NCBI RefSeq assembly: GCF_003576645.1
Contig: NC_044919.1
Location: 33,513,660-33,577,659, forward strand
Reading direction: 5' to 3'
From: Ipomoea triloba
Taxonomy: Eukaryota; Streptophyta; Magnoliopsida; Solanales; Convolvulaceae
DNA: 64,000 bases
The notes beneath the pieces were generated by a model that saw nothing but the letters and a program-made list of their open reading frames with translations, made no database searches and was not told the DNA's origin. This document shows, piece after piece, positions 62,961 through 64,000 of this stretch (positions within the stretch are counted from its first letter, which is position 1; each line of letters opens with the position of its first letter). The translations under genes and the position numbers were made by a program.

Positions 62961-63250
62961 ACTGCAAGAAAGCATAGAGAAGCTTGAATATTATCTTATG
63001 TCAAGGAATTTGCAAGATGGTTGATTAGTCGACCAACACCTTGGGAGTCAAGCAACCTACACCAGCCAACCAAGCACAACCTGCACCTACGAGCGAAACA
63101 CTTGCGGATGCCGATCAACCTGCACCAGCCAACCAAGCACAACCCGCACCGATGAGCGAAACACTTGTGGATGCCGATCAACCTGTACCAGCCAACCAAG
63201 CACAACCTGCACCGACGAGCGAAGCACTTGTGGATGCCGATCAACCTGCN
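62758..63250 (+). repeat. 63-bp repeat encoding a 21-residue unit
   Basis: ACCAGCCAACCAAGCACAAC... repeats with a 63-bp period, keeping one frame open (unit PANQAQPAP-x-SE-x-L-x-DADQP-x). Three units follow 63050 and two precede the N at 62867. Conservation of the frame with mostly single-residue changes hints at past coding, but no start or longer frame is convincing. Confidence 0.75.
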
Positions 63251-63636
63251 ATCACCAAGGGAAGACCCATCTCCAAACCATGGAAAAGATGTGAACAAAA
63301 TCCGCTAAACGATCCATTGCTCGACGATCGGAAACAAACAAGACAAATCCGTCTTTAATGATTATGCTTTTGGTTGTACTCTTTTTCCCTTAGCTAGGTT
63401 TTTTCCCATAGGGTTTTTCTTAGTTTAAGGTTTTTAACGAGGCAACCCGCGTAAATCACGCCCCTCCNGTTTTTAACGAGGCAACCCGCGTAAATCACGC
63501 CCCTCCTGCTCAAATCAAACTTGAGGGGTTCATCACGGATTATCAAGGCATTCAAGCCAGGGAGACTTAGCTCGCAACAAGTTAGCCGCCTGGAGCACAT
63601 TCTACTTCTCGAACCTGACGACTCTCGCAGATTCAA

Positions 63637-63650
63637 GAAGTGGGGGACTT
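63637..63650 (+). other. Polypurine tract
   Basis: AAGAAGTGGGGGACTTG lies immediately 5' of the 3' LTR (TGATGGG at 63652), where plus-strand priming occurs. Confidence 0.8.
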
Positions 63651-63651
63651 G

Positions 63652-64000
63652 TGATGGGTAAATATGCACATGTATTAGTCGGTCCGTAAATCACCTGTCC
63701 GTCGGTCACCCAACCTGTCCGTCAACGGTCACCCGGTCCGTCGGCCGCATGATCGGAAGCAACACACCTTGTGGATTGGAGGCTCACGAGCGCAACAGTT
63801 GCTTGATGTGACGACCGACAACTTTTCGGGAACAAGGGATCCGTGTTTTCATCACCTCGAGTAACTCAACCACTTCGAGCAAACCGATGCGCATTTTGCG
63901 GAGTGACAGCCCATATGCCCTCCACTTGCATATCAGACACCATGTGCATAGTGAATCCACTTTGTATAAATAGGGGTCATTCCCCTCACTGGGGGGGGGG
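63652..64000 (+). repeat. 3' LTR, truncated by window end
   Basis: Matches 60136-60476, then ends in a run of about 10 Gs where the first LTR has GGAAAAGGAGG. The G run resembles those beside the gap at 18.4 kb and is likely an artefact. Confidence 0.88.

Larger units (their letters stand above)
60136..64000 (+). mobile_element. Non-autonomous LTR retrotransposon, 3' end cut by the window
   Basis: In order: 5' LTR 60136-60706; primer-binding site 60708-60724; gag-like frame 60790-61545; minisatellite 61577-62312; 63-bp repeats 62750-63250; polypurine tract 63637-63650; start of 3' LTR 63652. No protease, reverse transcriptase or integrase was found, so it would depend on a partner element. 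Single Ns at 62470, 62867, 63250 and 63468 are flanked by duplicated sequence, so the true internal length is shorter. The GGTTTTTAACGAGGCAACCC phrase just before the polypurine tract is common in plant LTR elements. Confidence 0.9.

Overview
This window is nuclear DNA from a flowering plant, most likely a eudicot. It is strongly AT-rich, its genes have introns with GT...AG borders, and the recognisable proteins are plant ones: kiwellin, plastid chaperonin CPN60-beta with a transit peptide, an LPA1-type P-loop protein, a P-class PPR protein and a plant pseudokinase. Several foldback repeats look like those of asterids (possibly Convolvulaceae), but the genus cannot be fixed from this sequence alone.

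Layout. (1) 1-19.3 kb: three tandem kiwellin genes, all on the minus strand, each in a diverged copy of one ancestral duplication unit. The units have been hit by a 468-bp solo LTR (3189-3656), a 551-bp solo LTR inside the intron of gene 2 (4861-5411), and a CACTA transposon (8062-14709) that carries exons of a Raf-like protein kinase. An eroded LTR-like patch lies near 16 kb and a 151-bp sequencing gap near 18.5 kb. (2) 19.3-32 kb: a Mutator-like long-TIR element (20161-20913), a single-exon pseudokinase gene (21466-22776, minus), then about 9 kb of very AT-rich, repeat-derived DNA. (3) 32.3-40.1 kb: a divergent pair of housekeeping genes, PIGA/SETH2 (minus, 8 coding exons, 444 aa) and CPN60B (plus, 8 exons, 591 aa), sharing a 1.26-kb intergenic region. 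(4) 40.1-51.2 kb: gene-free, with a hairpin MITE, SINE-like copies and a hAT element nested in another foldback element. (5) 51.2-59.4 kb: LPA1-like gene (plus, 7 coding exons, 722 aa) converging on a PPR gene (minus, 529 aa, one exon). (6) 60.1-64 kb: a non-autonomous LTR retrotransposon with a complete 5' LTR, primer-binding site, gag-like frame, a 24-unit minisatellite, a 63-bp coding-type repeat, a polypurine tract and a truncated 3' LTR.

The genes do not form a pathway. The kiwellins are apoplastic defence/ripening proteins. PIGA acts in GPI-anchor synthesis in the ER, CPN60-beta folds proteins in plastids, LPA1 affects seed phytate, and the PPR protein probably acts on organellar RNA.

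Assembly quality matters here. Seven single-N joins are flanked by duplicated sequence (for example 8375-9288 = 9290-10203; 24.26-26.06 kb = 26.06-27.86 kb). These look like unmerged contig overlaps, not biology, so true distances are shorter than shown. I found no prokaryotic-type or clearly new molecular system. The most unusual objects are the kinase-carrying CACTA element and the minisatellite-bearing LTR element.
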